This document shows, in pieces, positions 54,388-63,435 of a stretch of 64,000 nucleotides of DNA. The stretch comes from Cyanophora paradoxa. Taxonomy: Eukaryota; Glaucocystophyceae; Cyanophorales; Cyanophoraceae. The stretch spans positions 582,298 through 646,297 of the forward strand of contig QPMI01000436.1 of assembly GCA_004431415.1 (NCBI GenBank), written 5' to 3'. How positions within the stretch are numbered: the first letter of the stretch is position 1; each line of letters begins with the position of its first letter. The notes beneath the pieces are model-generated. The model was given only the letters and a program-made list of their open reading frames with translations, did not search any database and was not told the DNA's origin. The position numbers were made by a program, and so were the translations under genes.

Positions 54388-56412
54388 TATCCGCTACCCC
54401 TTCCCCTTCCGCGCCCCTTGCCTTTGCCGCGCCCTCGGCCCCTGGCCCTCAGGTCGCCGATTTCCGCGGCCTGCGGCGCGAAGCGGGGATCGTCCGCCTG
54501 GCCGGCGTCCGCCTGGAAAATCGTGAAGAGGTACCCGTCCGTGTTGTTGTCGGTGTTGTTCGTGTTTCGCGCGTGCGACCACTCTTTCAGTAAATCGCGC
54601 CTCTGCTTGTCGGGCAGCGTCTTTGAGAGGTACTCCTGCAGCTTGCTCGCGTAATTTTCCTCTGGGATCAGCGACGCAAGGACGGTGGGCGGATCTTTCC
54701 CATGCCTATCTTCTCTTCCGTCAGCATGCGCTCGAGCTCTGCGATTTCCACCATCGTATCGATGCTCGGTTGAGGCCCTGCCTCTGCCCTCTTCTGGTCT
54801 ACGAGGCGCTGCCCCGCCGCCGTGAATTTCGCGGACAGAATTTGGTGCAGCCGCTCGTACACCGTCGTGGTGCTCGGCTCCTTCTCCTTCAGCAGCACCA
54901 CCCAGTCGTAATTCGCCCACAGCACCTGCAAATTCGATATGTGATCGATCGTCACCAGCACGTGGGCGTGCAGCGCGCCGTCCGTCGGCCCCACCTCCAC
55001 GCCCCCTTGCACGCGAATTCCGATGATTGCGTTGGCGTACGTGTCGTCCTTGTACTTGCCGTTCTCTTCCTTCATATTGAAGCGTATGAACTTGTAGAAT
55101 TCTGCATCCGAGAGCACCTCTGCGAGGCTGTCGCGCAGCGCCGCCGCCTCGAATTCTCGCGCCTCTCCCAGGCGCTTGTGGGTGTTGAAGAGCACCCAGT
55201 AGCGCGACTGGCGCGCCTGTCGTATGTCGTACCGCGTGCTTCCGTCGGGATTCTTTTTGTTGAGGATGAAGACCGACCGCCCCGTCTCGCTGATTTCCGT
55301 GATCACCTTCTCGAGCGCCTCCAGCCCGTTTGCCTGCGCCGCCTGCAGTCCCGTTTTCGCCTTCTCTATGTTCTGCTTTACCTCTTGCGCGTCCGCGAAG
55401 GTTGCCATTAAATCTTCCATGCTCGGCGCCACGATTTTCGCCTTTCTGATTTTCGACTGCGCAGAGTTGGGCTCGATGACGGACGATCCGAAGTCAGCGG
55501 CCGTATCCTTTGCCTTTTTCGTGGTCTTTGGCTTCGGCCCGCCGAGCACGCTCTCGACCATGTGGTCGCGCGTCTGCTTGGAGACGGTGGCCGTGTCGCC
55601 CCTCTTTCGCCTCTGCAGGCCCAAGATCACGAGCAGGCCCTTGTTGCCGAGCAGCGTGACGCACTTCTGGCAGAGCCACGAGTTTCTGGGCGACACCGTG
55701 GGCACCTGCGCCGGCTTCTTGTCCTTGATGAGGGGTACGGCTCCTGGCCCTTTTTCTTTCCCTTGCCGTTTTGCTTGGCCGCCACGCGTTTGCCTTCTCT
55801 ATGACCGCGACGTACTCTTCGTACACGGCATCCTTCCTCGCCTGCGCTGCCTCCCTCGCGGCGATTTTCTCTGGCGTGTTGGCCCCCTTGGCGCTCGGCA
55901 CGGGCGTGGCTTCGTACATGAGGCGAAGGCAGCGGTAGCAGATTGGCGGCGATTTCTGCGCGCTCTGGTACGTGCGCGGTATGGCGCGCAGTCGCTCCTC
56001 GGGGAGTTTATCGTACTCGATTTCGCTGTGGATGCTCCAGAGGGTCGCGGGCTCGTGGTATGATTTATCGAGCAGCGATGGGAGCATCTGAACTTCTTTG
56101 GTGGCCGAGAGCTTGATGTAATCGGATATGCTCTTCTGCTGCTGGAATATGCCGTCCTCGCCCTGAACCAGCACGTATCGCTTCGGAATCTCAACGACGG
56201 GCGTCTCGAGCTCGTCCACGCCGGTATCGGGCGCGTTTCCCTTTGCCTTTCCCTTTCCCTTCCCTTGCCCTTGCCCTTCGGCTTAGGCTCCGGCTCCTCT
56301 TCCTCTTCCTCCTCTTCTTCCTCCGACTCGGAGGACGGGACGTGGGCTCCTCTTCCTCTGACTCGCTCGAGCTCTCTGGCTTCTTCTTGCGGCCTCGGCG
56401 CTTCGGAGGCAT
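54387..56412 (-). CDS. HUH endonuclease-type replication protein, long form
   Basis: Start 56412 (MPPKRRGRKKKPESSSESEE), preceded by AAATTTTTTCTCG. Very basic N terminus, then (after shifts near 56290 and 56225) a domain with YVLVQGEDGIFQQQ and two CxxC pairs (ICYRC, LCQKC), i.e. a probable zinc ribbon. After shifts near 55795 and 55755 comes the catalytic-type part: RYWVLFNTHKRL, YKFIRFNM, and GGVEVGPTDGALHAHVLVTI, whose HAH is the metal-binding HUH motif of rolling-circle nickases. The catalytic Tyr is not certain (VYERL is a candidate). C terminus RGRGRGKGKGRG is basic, stop 54387. About 670 residues. Together with the next gene it is a paralogous pair. Confidence 0.75.
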
Positions 56413-56423
56413 TTATTGGACAC

Positions 56424-56437
56424 GAGAAAAAATTTAC
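56424..56437 (-). promoter_or_regulatory. Virus promoter-like motif AAATTTTTTCTC
   Basis: On the minus strand 12-25 nt before the ATG at 56412, which has AAT-rich context (CAATAAATG). Confidence 0.5.
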
Positions 56438-57269
56438 ACGAGCTTTACAGCGCCCGTCTCGAGGGCCTCTACCGTCTTCGTAATGTACAGCTGCAGCAGA
56501 TCCTTAAGGTTGCTCTGCGGCAGCAATTTTACGTCTACGTGCATCTGCCTGGCGGTTTCTCGCTTCCTGTAGCCCGTCTCCTTGCCCGTCCACTGCATGC
56601 CGAGGGCGTCCTTTCTCCGTATCGGCCGCACCGCCGTCTTCTGGTACTCCTCCCCGAACCAGTCGTCCTTGTAGAAATTCGGCAGGCCGCCCTGCCCTCC
56701 GTTTGCATGAACTTGATGAGGAAATCCGACGCCTTCTTGCCGTCGAATTGCACGCGCGAGTAGTGCACCAGCGTGAGCAGGATGTGCGCGTGGAGCCGCC
56801 CCGACCGCGGCCCGTACTCGATGCCGATGTTCGCGTTGCCCTTCTCCACGTGCGTGTCGTACTGGTCGGACTTGAAATCGAAGCCCTTGGGGTTCGCCTT
56901 GTCGGGGTACACCCCATCTTTATGCACCGCGCCAGCTGCCTGTCGTCGTAGAAGAGGGCCTCCAGCCCCTGTGAAACGCGTCCTGCACCTTGGAGCCCTC
57001 TCCCTGCTCCGCGGCTTGTAGTTGGTCTGGATGGTGATCATGAAATTCGACTCGCGCTGCGGCCGATCCTCCCGTTCAGTTTCCTCACGGGCGCCGCGTC
57101 CAGCACCTTCTGGAACCACGTCTTGTCGGGCGCCAGCACCTTGTCGTTGATGTTGCCCACCACGATGTGCGTCTCTACCGGGAGCGGCCGGAGGCGTCCA
57201 TGCGGAGGTGAGGGTTCGGTGCCCGGCTTGCCTGTTTGCTGCCACGCCCCTCGCGATGAGGTTGAGCAT
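56434..57269 (-). CDS. HUH endonuclease-type replication protein, short form
   Basis: Start taken at 57269 (MLNLIARG) because GGAAAATTTTCTAGG lies just upstream. Shifts near 57190, 57075, 56925, 56690 and 56635 interrupt it. Segments: VETHIVVGNINDKVLAPDKTWF (57.15 kb); NFMITIQTNYK; DTHVEKGNANIGIEYGPRSG followed by RLHAHILLTLVHYSRV (HAH, metal site); then WTGKETGYRKRETARQMHVD with candidate catalytic Tyr, ending VEALETGAVKLV at 56434. About 278 residues. It shares E-x-GP-x-x-G-x-LHAH-(V/I)-L-x-T with the long form and lacks the zinc-ribbon N terminus. Confidence 0.75.
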
Positions 57270-57334
57270 GTCAGACCAAGGCCTAGAAAATTTTCCGAGG
57301 CTGGGGTGAGCTTCCACGTGGGCCCCGGGGTACG

Positions 57335-57390
57335 TCCGCACCTCACCTGAGCATCACCTGAGCCTCACATGAATCACCTGAGCAACGCCT
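57335..57390. repeat. TCACCTGAGC direct repeats in divergent spacer
   Basis: Four variants of TCACCTGAGC (about 57340-57388) lie between the HUH short-form gene (minus) and the VLTF3 gene (plus). Possible protein-binding or origin-like repeats. Confidence 0.5.
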
Positions 57391-57470
57391 TCTGCAACAA
57401 GTGCTTCCTCACTTGCAAGTGGGACCCACTCTCCTCTGAGAAGCCAACCTGTTGGTTCTGCAGGGAATAG
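57369..57470 (+). CDS. Mini zinc-ribbon peptide (33 aa)
   Basis: Intact 33-codon frame MNHLSNAFCNKCFLTC ending CWFCRE. Two CxxC pairs about 17 residues apart suit a small zinc ribbon. It could be the displaced N terminus of the VLTF3 protein (a stop and a short gap separate them) or a separate leader peptide. Confidence 0.4.
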   Translation: MNHLSNAFCNKCFLTCKWDPLSSEKPTCWFCRE

Positions 57471-57498
57471 CTCAGCTGCAGTACGAGGACTCAGAGGA

Positions 57499-58324
57499 AT
57501 GGCAGACTCTAACGAAATCGATCTCCTCCTCCGAAACTTCGAGCAGATCCAGCGCTACGGCGCCATCCTTCACGACGAGGGGGACCCAGACTTCGACACT
57601 CCGGCACCGTACCCCGCCGCCGCCGCCGCCATCGCCAACTCCTACCTCGGGGCCGGAGAGCGCCCCCGCAAGCGCAACCGCCGCACCCAAGGCCCCAAGG
57701 CGAAGCCGCTGTCCCCTGCGGAAATTGCAGCTCTACCGCCCTCGTTGGTGTTCACCTGGATGGGGATCTGGTTTGCCAAGGCTGCGGTCTGGTCCTGGAT
57801 CTTTATTATCCGGACCATCAACCCTGGCTGTCAGCGAGCTCCACAGCAACTACCTGCGCAAGTACCACGTTTCCGAGCGACTTAAGCAGCACTGCCTGGA
57901 GGATTCTCCGGTACCCGAGGACGTGCTGGCAGCTATTGCGAGGCGCATGGCGGGGAAGGAGTGGAGCAAAGACAATATCCGCCAAGTTCTCCGGCTCTGA
58001 AGCAGCAGAAGTACATCGAGCGCTGGGCGCAGATCAAGTGGCGCATCACGGGCGAGCGCCCGCCTCCGATGAGCGCGGAGGACATGGACCGGGTGCAGGA
58101 GATGTTCGCCCTGGTGGAGGTCCCTTCAGCATGTTCAAGTCGCAGGGCAGGAAGAACATGCTCAACTACAATTACGTTTTCAGGCAGATTTTCGTGCTGC
58201 TGGATTTGCCCCAGCACCTCCCCTTTTTCCCTTGCTCAAGAGCAGGCAGAAACTCTCGGAGTTAGATTCGATTTGGAACAGGATCTGCGAGTACAACGAC
58301 TGGCATTTCTTTCCTACTCTTTAG
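57499..58324 (+). CDS. VLTF3-like viral late transcription factor
   Basis: Starts MADSNEIDLLLRNFEQIQRY. After shifts near 57730 and 57835 it shows a zinc site (LVCQGCGLVLDLYYPDHQPWL), then YHVSERLKQH, YIERWAQIKWRITGERPP, and the family signature FKSQGRKNMLNYNYVFRQIFVLLDL, then (shift near 58235) LLKSRQKLSELDSIWNRICEYNDWHFFP. This is the conserved end of poxvirus A2/VLTF3-like factors that nucleocytoviruses use for late gene transcription. About 275 residues, usual length is somewhat larger. Its stop at 58324 directly abuts the stop of the convergent membrane-protein gene. Confidence 0.85.
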
Positions 58325-58668
58325 CTACTCTTTAGTGATCGCGGCGGCCTTCCGCTCGAGCGCCTGCTTGATTCCGAAGCTGGCGCTGGTAGCCTTGATT
58401 AGCATGTTCGTCTGCCGTGTGTGAATCCGAGGATGAACATAATTCCGCCGGTGGGGTCGTCGTCGAAGAACTTGAGGGTGAGCACGTATTTCGAGAGCAG
58501 GCCGAGGGAGAGGCCGTTGACGGCGACTTGCGCGGCGAGCTCGGCTGCGTGGCCCGCCCTGTTTTCGCCTTCGTGCGAGGAGAAGGCGGCGTCGATGAGG
58601 GAGCCGGATGCCAGGCCGAGGGCGTACTGCACGATAGCCTGGGAGAGCCCTAGGAGCACCTTTGACAT
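58325..58668 (-). CDS. Viral membrane protein
   Basis: Start 58668 (MSKVLLGLSQAIVQYALGLA), preceded by AAATTTCCGAGG and AAAATG. Contains two or three hydrophobic stretches (AELAAQVAVNGLSLGLLS; GGIMFILGF) and after a shift near 58418 an end RKAAAITKE. About 114 residues. Virion membrane protein by inference. Confidence 0.55.
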
Positions 58669-58703
58669 TTTCCTAGCGCCTCGGAAATTTTTAAGGGGCG
58701 CGC

Positions 58704-59052
58704 CTAGGCGTCGGAGTCCTCGTCCTCGGTCTCCTCTGCCTCCTCCTCCGAGCCCGATTCCGAGGTCGCAAAATCGTCCGGGTCGCGCACGTAAATCACC
58801 TGTCTCCCTCTTCGTCTGTCATCTCCTCCGAGCTGGTGTCCTCACTGCCAGCGACTCGGCCGCGGCCTCGTCCGCCGCCTCCGCGGTCAGGCGCTCCCAG
58901 TTAATTCCCAGCGCGTCGCAGATCCTCTCCAGGGCGCTGCTGACCTCGCCGTCGTTAAAGGGCGAGGAGGGGTCGAGGCTCGCCTCCAGGAGGCAGTCGT
59001 AAGCGATGGACTCGACGCGGAAGACGGAGGCGATGTGGGCGCTGGGCGACAT
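58704..59052 (-). CDS. Small acidic viral protein
   Basis: Start 59052 (MSPSAHIASVFRVESIAYDC), preceded by GATTTTTTCTGAGG. Helical, acidic; after shifts near 58848 and 58806 it ends in a Glu/Asp-rich tail (SESGSEEEAEETEDEDSDA). About 115 residues. Unknown. Confidence 0.5.
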
Positions 59053-59068
59053 GCTTACGCACGAAGCC

Positions 59069-59080
59069 TCAGAAAAAATC
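59069..59080 (-). promoter_or_regulatory. Virus promoter-like motif GATTTTTTCTGA
   Basis: On the minus strand 17-28 nt before the ATG at 59052; overlaps the TGA of the ATPase gene at 59079-59081. Confidence 0.6.
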
Positions 59081-60144
59081 AGGCGAGGCCGCGGTGCTTC
59101 CTGAAATTATCTATCATGCCGAGGAGCGTCTTGTCCACCGTGCCGTCGTCCGGACCCACGAGATTTTCTCCGTTGACGGTTTCGCCCTCCAGTACTCCTT
59201 GGATCCGATGCGGAAGGGGGCGGCTCCTCGGCCTTGTAGACGTACAAAACGTCCAGAGGGTTCGTAGAGTTGTTGGAAGAATCGATGATAAGGCAGTGGT
59301 TATCCTGCGTGTACTTATCGAGCAGGTAGTAGAAGGCGCGCTGGGAGATGATGTCGCCCCACTCCTTTGCGAGGGCCTCGCGCTGCATCGCCTGCGAGCA
59401 CTTGAAAATGACAGCCAGATCAGTATTGGAGCGCAGGACGGGATTGATGCCCTTGGCATACTGCGTCGTGATAAGGGTCATGATTTTGTAGTGGCGCCCC
59501 GCCACGAAGAGCTCGTTGAGGGCCTCGTCGTACCGCAGCCGAGCGTCGGAAATCACGTCGTCGAGCAGCACGAAAAATCGCGGGTCGACGGGATCCTCCT
59601 TTCCCGCGAGCACGTCTTCGGACTTGTTGTGCTGCATGATCGCCTGCTGCCTCCTGAATAAATGGAAGAGCACGCCCGGGTTGTACTTGGGCCAGATGAA
59701 GCGCTGCGGGATGTACTGCTTCCAGTAGCCGTTCAGGCGATCGGTCTGGCTGATCACGATACCCCCCGGGAAGGTGCCGGAGAGGTTGAACATGAGATCG
59801 CGGAGGAAGAAGGACTTGCCCGTGCGCCGCTTGCCGACGCAGACGACCGTGGCGTCGGACTTGACGGTGTTCACGTCGAACCACTTGAGCTCGGGCAGGC
59901 AGGCCATGCGCTCGATGCCTCCCGTCTTCGAGTTGTCGAGGAAGGCGTTGACCTGCTCGGGCGTGAGCTGCTGGCCGTCCTCTGTCATGCCCATGGCGCA
60001 GCTGGCGCCGGCGGCGGGGCCGTGCCCGAGCCCGTGCCGGTGGCCTGGCCGGCGGGGCGGGGCCGCGGGCGCTGCGCCTGCGGGCTGGGCGGGCTGGGGC
60101 TTGGCCGCCTTCGGCTTCTTCGGCTTCTTGGGGTCCTTGGCCAT
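59079..60144 (-). CDS. A32-like genome-packaging ATPase (FtsK/HerA family)
   Basis: Start 60144; Lys/Pro/Ala-rich leader (residues 1-50), then the ATPase core: Walker A GKRRTGKS (104-111), Walker B RFFVLLDD (189-196), and a polar motif LITTQY (224-229), spaced as in poxvirus A32 and other nucleocytovirus packaging ATPases. It pumps DNA into preformed capsids. The core is unbroken; two shifts near 59220 and 59190 affect only the last about 45 residues, stop 59079. About 355 residues, slightly long because of the N-terminal extension; an internal Met at about 51 is an alternative start. The upstream AAAAATCTGA supports 60144. Confidence 0.9.
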
Positions 60145-60157
60145 TTTACCCCTTCAT

Positions 60158-60167
60158 TCAGATTTTT
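60158..60167 (-). promoter_or_regulatory. Virus promoter-like motif AAAAATCTGA
   Basis: On the minus strand 14-23 nt before the ATPase start (GGGGTAAAATG). The same 17 bp CCCTTCATTCAGATTTT recurs at 60371-60387. Confidence 0.55.
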
Positions 60168-60369
60168 CGAGGGTGCTCCAGGTCCTCGTAGTCGATACCT
60201 AGCTCCAGGTCCTCGTAGTCGATACCTAGCAGCGCGCAGCCTCTCTAATGCAGCTTTCGAAATCGCTCAGAATGTCTGGAACGCTTTGGCTGTAGTCTGA
60301 GCTGAAGAACTCATCTCGGTAATGTCGATGCACCATCCGGATGAATTTTTCCGCCCAGGCCTCTGCCAT
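60158..60369 (-). CDS. Small viral acidic protein with tandem LGIDYEDLE
   Basis: Start 60369 (MAEAWAEKFIRMVHRHYRDE). After a one-base shift near 60231 the end carries two direct copies of LGIDYEDLE encoded by an exact 27-bp tandem repeat (about 60177-60230), then HPRKI and the TGA at 60158-60160. About 69 residues. It lies directly upstream of the ATPase on the same strand; function unknown. Confidence 0.5.
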
Positions 60370-60370
60370 C

Positions 60371-60390
60371 CCCTTCATTCAGATTTTCTT
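60371..60390 (+). promoter_or_regulatory. Shared motif, bidirectional, before the resolvase
   Basis: CCCTTCATTCAGATTTTCTT lies 11 nt before the ATG at 60401 on the plus strand. Its complement (AAAATCTGAATGAAGGG) lies just before the start at 60369 on the minus strand, so one element may drive both genes. Confidence 0.5.
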
Positions 60391-60400
60391 GCGACCCTGG

Positions 60401-60876
60401 ATGAAGATCCTCGGCGTGGATGTGGGGGTCATCAATTTCGCATGGTGCCTCATCGAATTCGATCCGCAGACAAAGGAATCCCAGATTCTCGACTGGCAGA
60501 AGATCGCCCTCTTCCCGTCTGCGCGCTGCTGTGGCCGCCTGGTTGCGCGCCTGGTGGAGGTTACTCGCGGCCATAGCGCCTTCGGCCTTCCCGACCAGAT
60601 CGCGATCGAGGGCCAGAGGACGGGAATCAATCGCTGCATCGAGTGCACGCTCCACGCCCTGCTGTACGGGCGTGCGCGGATCGTGAGCCCGCGCGCCATC
60701 AAGCACTTCTTCAAGATCTCGAACCCGAGCTACAAGGAGCGCAAGCGGGCGCCGTGGACAAGTGCCGCGACCTCGTACCCGCCGAGCTCGCCGACATCGC
60801 GGATCGAAACGGCAAGCTCGACGACCTCTGCGACGCCTACTTAATCGCCCTCTACGCCGCGCTCAATCCGTTGTGA
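60401..60876 (+). CDS. RuvC/A22-like Holliday junction resolvase
   Basis: Start 60401 (MKILGVDVGVINFAWCLIEF): the first strand with catalytic Asp in GVDVG (residue 7). Then IAIEGQ with catalytic Glu (about 70), VSPRAIKHFF, and after one shift near 60750 the last catalytic pair in LDDLCDAYLIALY. This is the arrangement of RNase-H-fold RuvC-type resolvases (poxvirus A22, Cce1). It cuts branched replication or recombination intermediates before packaging, which suits a rolling-circle or recombination-dependent genome. About 158 residues, normal for the family. Confidence 0.85.
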
Positions 60877-60892
60877 TCCATTGTGATTTCTA

Positions 60893-61070
60893 GGCCCCGC
60901 CGCCAGATGGGATCCTCGTGCCGCAAGCCCAGGTCCCTCTGCTGCGAAATCTGCCGCTGCCCCAGACCAAGCGCGGCTGGGTGCTCAAGGCGGGCGTCTA
61001 CGTCTGCTGCCCCGGTGCGCCGTCCGCTACTACGCACTTTTTTCTGAAGGCTGTCTACACCCGTAGCTAG
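60893..61070 (+). CDS. Possible short viral frame, unknown
   Basis: A frame without a clear ATG reads DGILVPQAQVPLLRNLP, then TKRGWVLKAGVYVCCPGAP to a stop at 61070. Beta-strand-like. It may be the front part of the following zinc-ribbon gene or a decayed gene. Confidence 0.3.
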
Positions 61071-61075
61071 ATCCC

Positions 61076-61460
61076 ATGGAGCACGCCACTACTGCTTCAA
61101 GTGCCGCTCCAACACCAAGCTCGCCAACGTCGAGGTGCGTACCAGCAAGAACAACCGCCAGGTGGCCGTCGCTCCTGCACGCAATGCAGCGGCCGCGTCT
61201 CGCGCTTCATGCGCCGGGTCCTCGAGGAGGGGCCCGGGAGACCAGCCCTCCGCCGCAGCGCCCGCAGGTGACCGACGCCGCTGGCCGGCCGCCGGCTCGA
61301 GCCAGGCACCGGCAGCCCCTACGGCCCGAAGCCCCCGCGGCGCCCGGCAGAAGGCCAAGGCGGCCCCCGCGGAGGGCGACCGAGCCCGCTCGAGGCCCAG
61401 CCCAAGCGCCAGCGCGCGCCGAGGAAGGCGGCGAGCGAGCCTGCGATTCTTCAGCAGTGA
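61076..61460 (+). CDS. DUF5679-like zinc-ribbon protein with basic tail
   Basis: After the ATG at 61076 and a shift, RHYCFKCRSNTKLANVEV, then (shift near 61172) SCTQCSGRVSRFM: the pattern YCxKC, about 30 residues, CxxC of the short DUF5679 zinc ribbons frequent in large DNA viruses. The rest is Pro/Arg/Lys-rich (PYGPKPPRRPAEG; KRQRAPRKAASEP) with TGA at 61458. About 128 residues. DNA or RNA binding is probable. Confidence 0.55.
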
Positions 61461-61675
61461 TTCGGCGGCGCAACTGCCCTGCCACTGCTTCGTCTGCGAC
61501 TACCCCCCACCTGCTTCCCGGGCCACCTGCAGTTCGGCCACGAGATCTCGGTGGCGCGCGTGGGCGGGCGGGCCCGCCTCGTCTGCAGGCGCTGCGCGCG
61601 CGGCTCTTCGCGGATTTTCGCAGGATCCGCGACAGGGAGCTCACGGGCAGTATTTCTAAGTCCCTCCCAAATTGA
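61461..61675 (+). CDS. Second zinc-ribbon segment, viral
   Basis: Reads LPCHCFVCDYPP, then after a shift TCFPGHLQFGHEISVARVGGRARLVCRRCA, then after another shift RLFADFRRIRDREL ending SLPN. CxC/CxxC and CRRC pairs suggest a zinc fold. No ATG of its own; it may be continuous with the preceding zinc-ribbon gene through an indel. Confidence 0.4.
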
Positions 61676-61704
61676 GAAATGGCCTCCTGCTGTTCGATAG
61701 GGAC

Positions 61705-62261
61705 ATGTACCAAATGCAGAACCGATTCGACGGCATCTACCCCGAGCGCATGCCGCAGGAGCAGTTCCCGCCCGCACTGGCGGACCACCGCACGCACGGC
61801 CTGCGCAGGCCCGGGCGGGCAGCTGATGTGACGCCGGGGGCGCGCGGCGGAGCGCGACTGGTCGCCCTCTGGATTATAGCGGGGATCCTGGTGGGGTACC
61901 TCCTCTTCGACCAGTGTAATTTCTCAGTGACCCCGTACCCGATGTCTCGATCTATCCCTTATTGGGCCCAATCGATACGCAAATTGAGATGCTGCGCGCT
62001 CGCATGCAGAGCTTACGCTCGAAGAGGATCCACGGATGTACCCGAGATCAAGGCGGGGTGGCCACGCTGCCGACGGATATCGTCGAGACATTCGCGATTG
62101 GTGTACAGACTGCAGGACGAGGTCCGTGCACGGCTCTGGCAAATCGTGATGGGGCAGAGGGCCGCGGCTACCGTAGCTTCGCCGACCAGAGGGACGCGGC
62201 CGAGCGCAGGTGGAGAGGCAGTTCCCGAGACGTCGGGGGCGCCAACCATATTTTTCTGTGA
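61705..62261 (+). CDS. Viral single-pass membrane protein
   Basis: Start 61705 (MYQMQNRFDGIYPERM). A basic stretch precedes a strong membrane helix (LVALWIIAGILVGYLLFDQ, about 61856-61912), then after a shift near 61925 IDTQIEMLRARMQSLRSKRI (coiled coil). The later frame is uncertain; the end lies at 62261 or 62268. About 180 residues. Likely virion or membrane-associated. Confidence 0.5.
62249..62260 (+). promoter_or_regulatory. Virus promoter-like motif TATTTTTCTGTG
   Basis: Lies 11-22 nt before the ATG at 62271 with context GGTAAACATG. Confidence 0.5.
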
Positions 62262-62270
62262 TGGGTAAAC

Positions 62271-62534
62271 ATGCCGGAGGCGCAGAAGAAGCCGCGAAAA
62301 AGGCGCCCAGAACGGGCAGAGCGGCCACCAAGGCGGAGTGAAGAGGCGAAGGAGAAGCTGAAGGGCCGCCCGAATTTCCTAGGACCGAAGCCGCTGTACG
62401 AGGACGTCTCGCCGGCGAAATATTCGTGGCGATGCGCCCGACGAAGCAGGGAAGAAGGGGGCGAGAAGAAGGACGGGAAGGAAGACAAGCAAGACGATAA
62501 AATTTCAAAGCCAGCTCCTAAGAAGTGCAAATGA
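62271..62534 (+). CDS. Basic viral protein (87 aa)
   Basis: Intact frame MPEAQKKPRKRRPERAERPP, very rich in Lys/Arg/Glu, ending PAPKKCK. Probably disordered and nucleic-acid-binding. Its TGA overlaps the next ATG (ATGA). Confidence 0.55.
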   Translation: MPEAQKKPRKRRPERAERPPRRSEEAKEKLKGRPNFLGPKPLYEDVSPAKYSWRCARRSREEGGEKKDGKEDKQDDKISKPAPKKCK

Positions 62535-62993
62535 GGGGGCTCGCCTCGCGTTTCGCGCCGCGCAACGTGCTCGCGATCCCGGGGGGCGGGGACTCGCACA
62601 TCACGCCCTTCGAGAGCGACAAGTACGCGCACTTTCAGCAGCTGATGAAGACGGCGCTGGCGAGGGCCACGCCGGAAATTCGGTTCGAGGAGCGCGATCA
62701 ATCGGACAAGCTCGCCGAGGTGGAGGCGCAGGCCATCGCCAACGCGTACTACATCAACAAGTTCCAGCAGATGGAGTCGAGCCTCGACGAGGAGTACGAG
62801 GAGGGCTTCCGCGCCTGGCTGATGGGCCAGTCGGCCTTCACCGCGAACCTGAAGGCCAAGGAGCGGGCGCCTGCGACGTGGACGGCAAGAACCTGACGGT
62901 GCTGCCGGCGTGCGGGAGTTCTGCAAGTCGAAGGAGGATCAGATCACCGAATTCCTGAAGCGCAAGAAGCGCCTCGAGACGCTGGCCCGATGA
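62531..62993 (+). CDS. Viral protein of about 153 residues, unknown
   Basis: Start 62531 (MRGLASRFAPRNVLAIPGGG) in an ATGA overlap. Helical and acidic (FESDKYAHFQQLMKTAL; MESSLDEEYEEGFRAWLM). Shifts near 62865 and 62905 lead to CKSKEDQITEFLKRKKRL and TGA at 62991, again overlapping the next ATG. No family recognised. Confidence 0.55.
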
Positions 62994-63435
62994 ACCTCGA
63001 GGACGCGTACTACTACTACAAGTACATCATCACACGGCGAGGAGTTCAAGCCCACGAGCATCTACGCGCGCGAGAACAAGAAGCCCGAGGAGCTGATCGG
63101 AGGGAAGTACGACCCCGACTGGACGAACCGCAACACGCGCCAGCCCTTCGCCCAGGCCGAGCCGCCCTCGAGCTCGGACAGCGAGGGGCCGGGGCCGGAC
63201 GAGAGCCGCCAGCGCGACGTACCCAGGGAGAAAAGGCGGGCGAAGAAGCGGATGGACAAGGAACAGTACATCAAGGCCCGCGCGAGCAGAAGGTGCGCAT
63301 CACGGACGGGGACAACGAGGCCATCGAGGCCAGTTTCCCGGAGGCGGCCATGGGCAGAGCAATCAAGGCGGGCAAGGCGCGCGCGAGGCCCTCATTCAGA
63401 AGGCCCTGCCATCCAAGGAACCAGAGACGAAATGA
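62990..63435 (+). CDS. Viral charged protein, unknown
   Basis: Start 62990 (MNLEDAYYYYKYIITR). After shifts near 63034, 63282 and 63385: FKPTSIYARENKKPEELIGG, an acidic Ser patch (PPSSSDSEGPGPDE), a basic segment (REKRRAKKRMDKEQYI), KVRITDGDNEAIEASFPEA, ending KEPETK at 63435. About 148 residues. ATGA overlap with the following gene. Confidence 0.5.

Noticed and set aside
57361-58000. Reading VLTF3 as a host TFIIB-type factor because of its zinc ribbon
   Set aside because: The C-terminal GRKNMLNYNYV and LLKSRQKL...IWNRIC pattern is specific to the viral late factor family and no cyclin fold follows.
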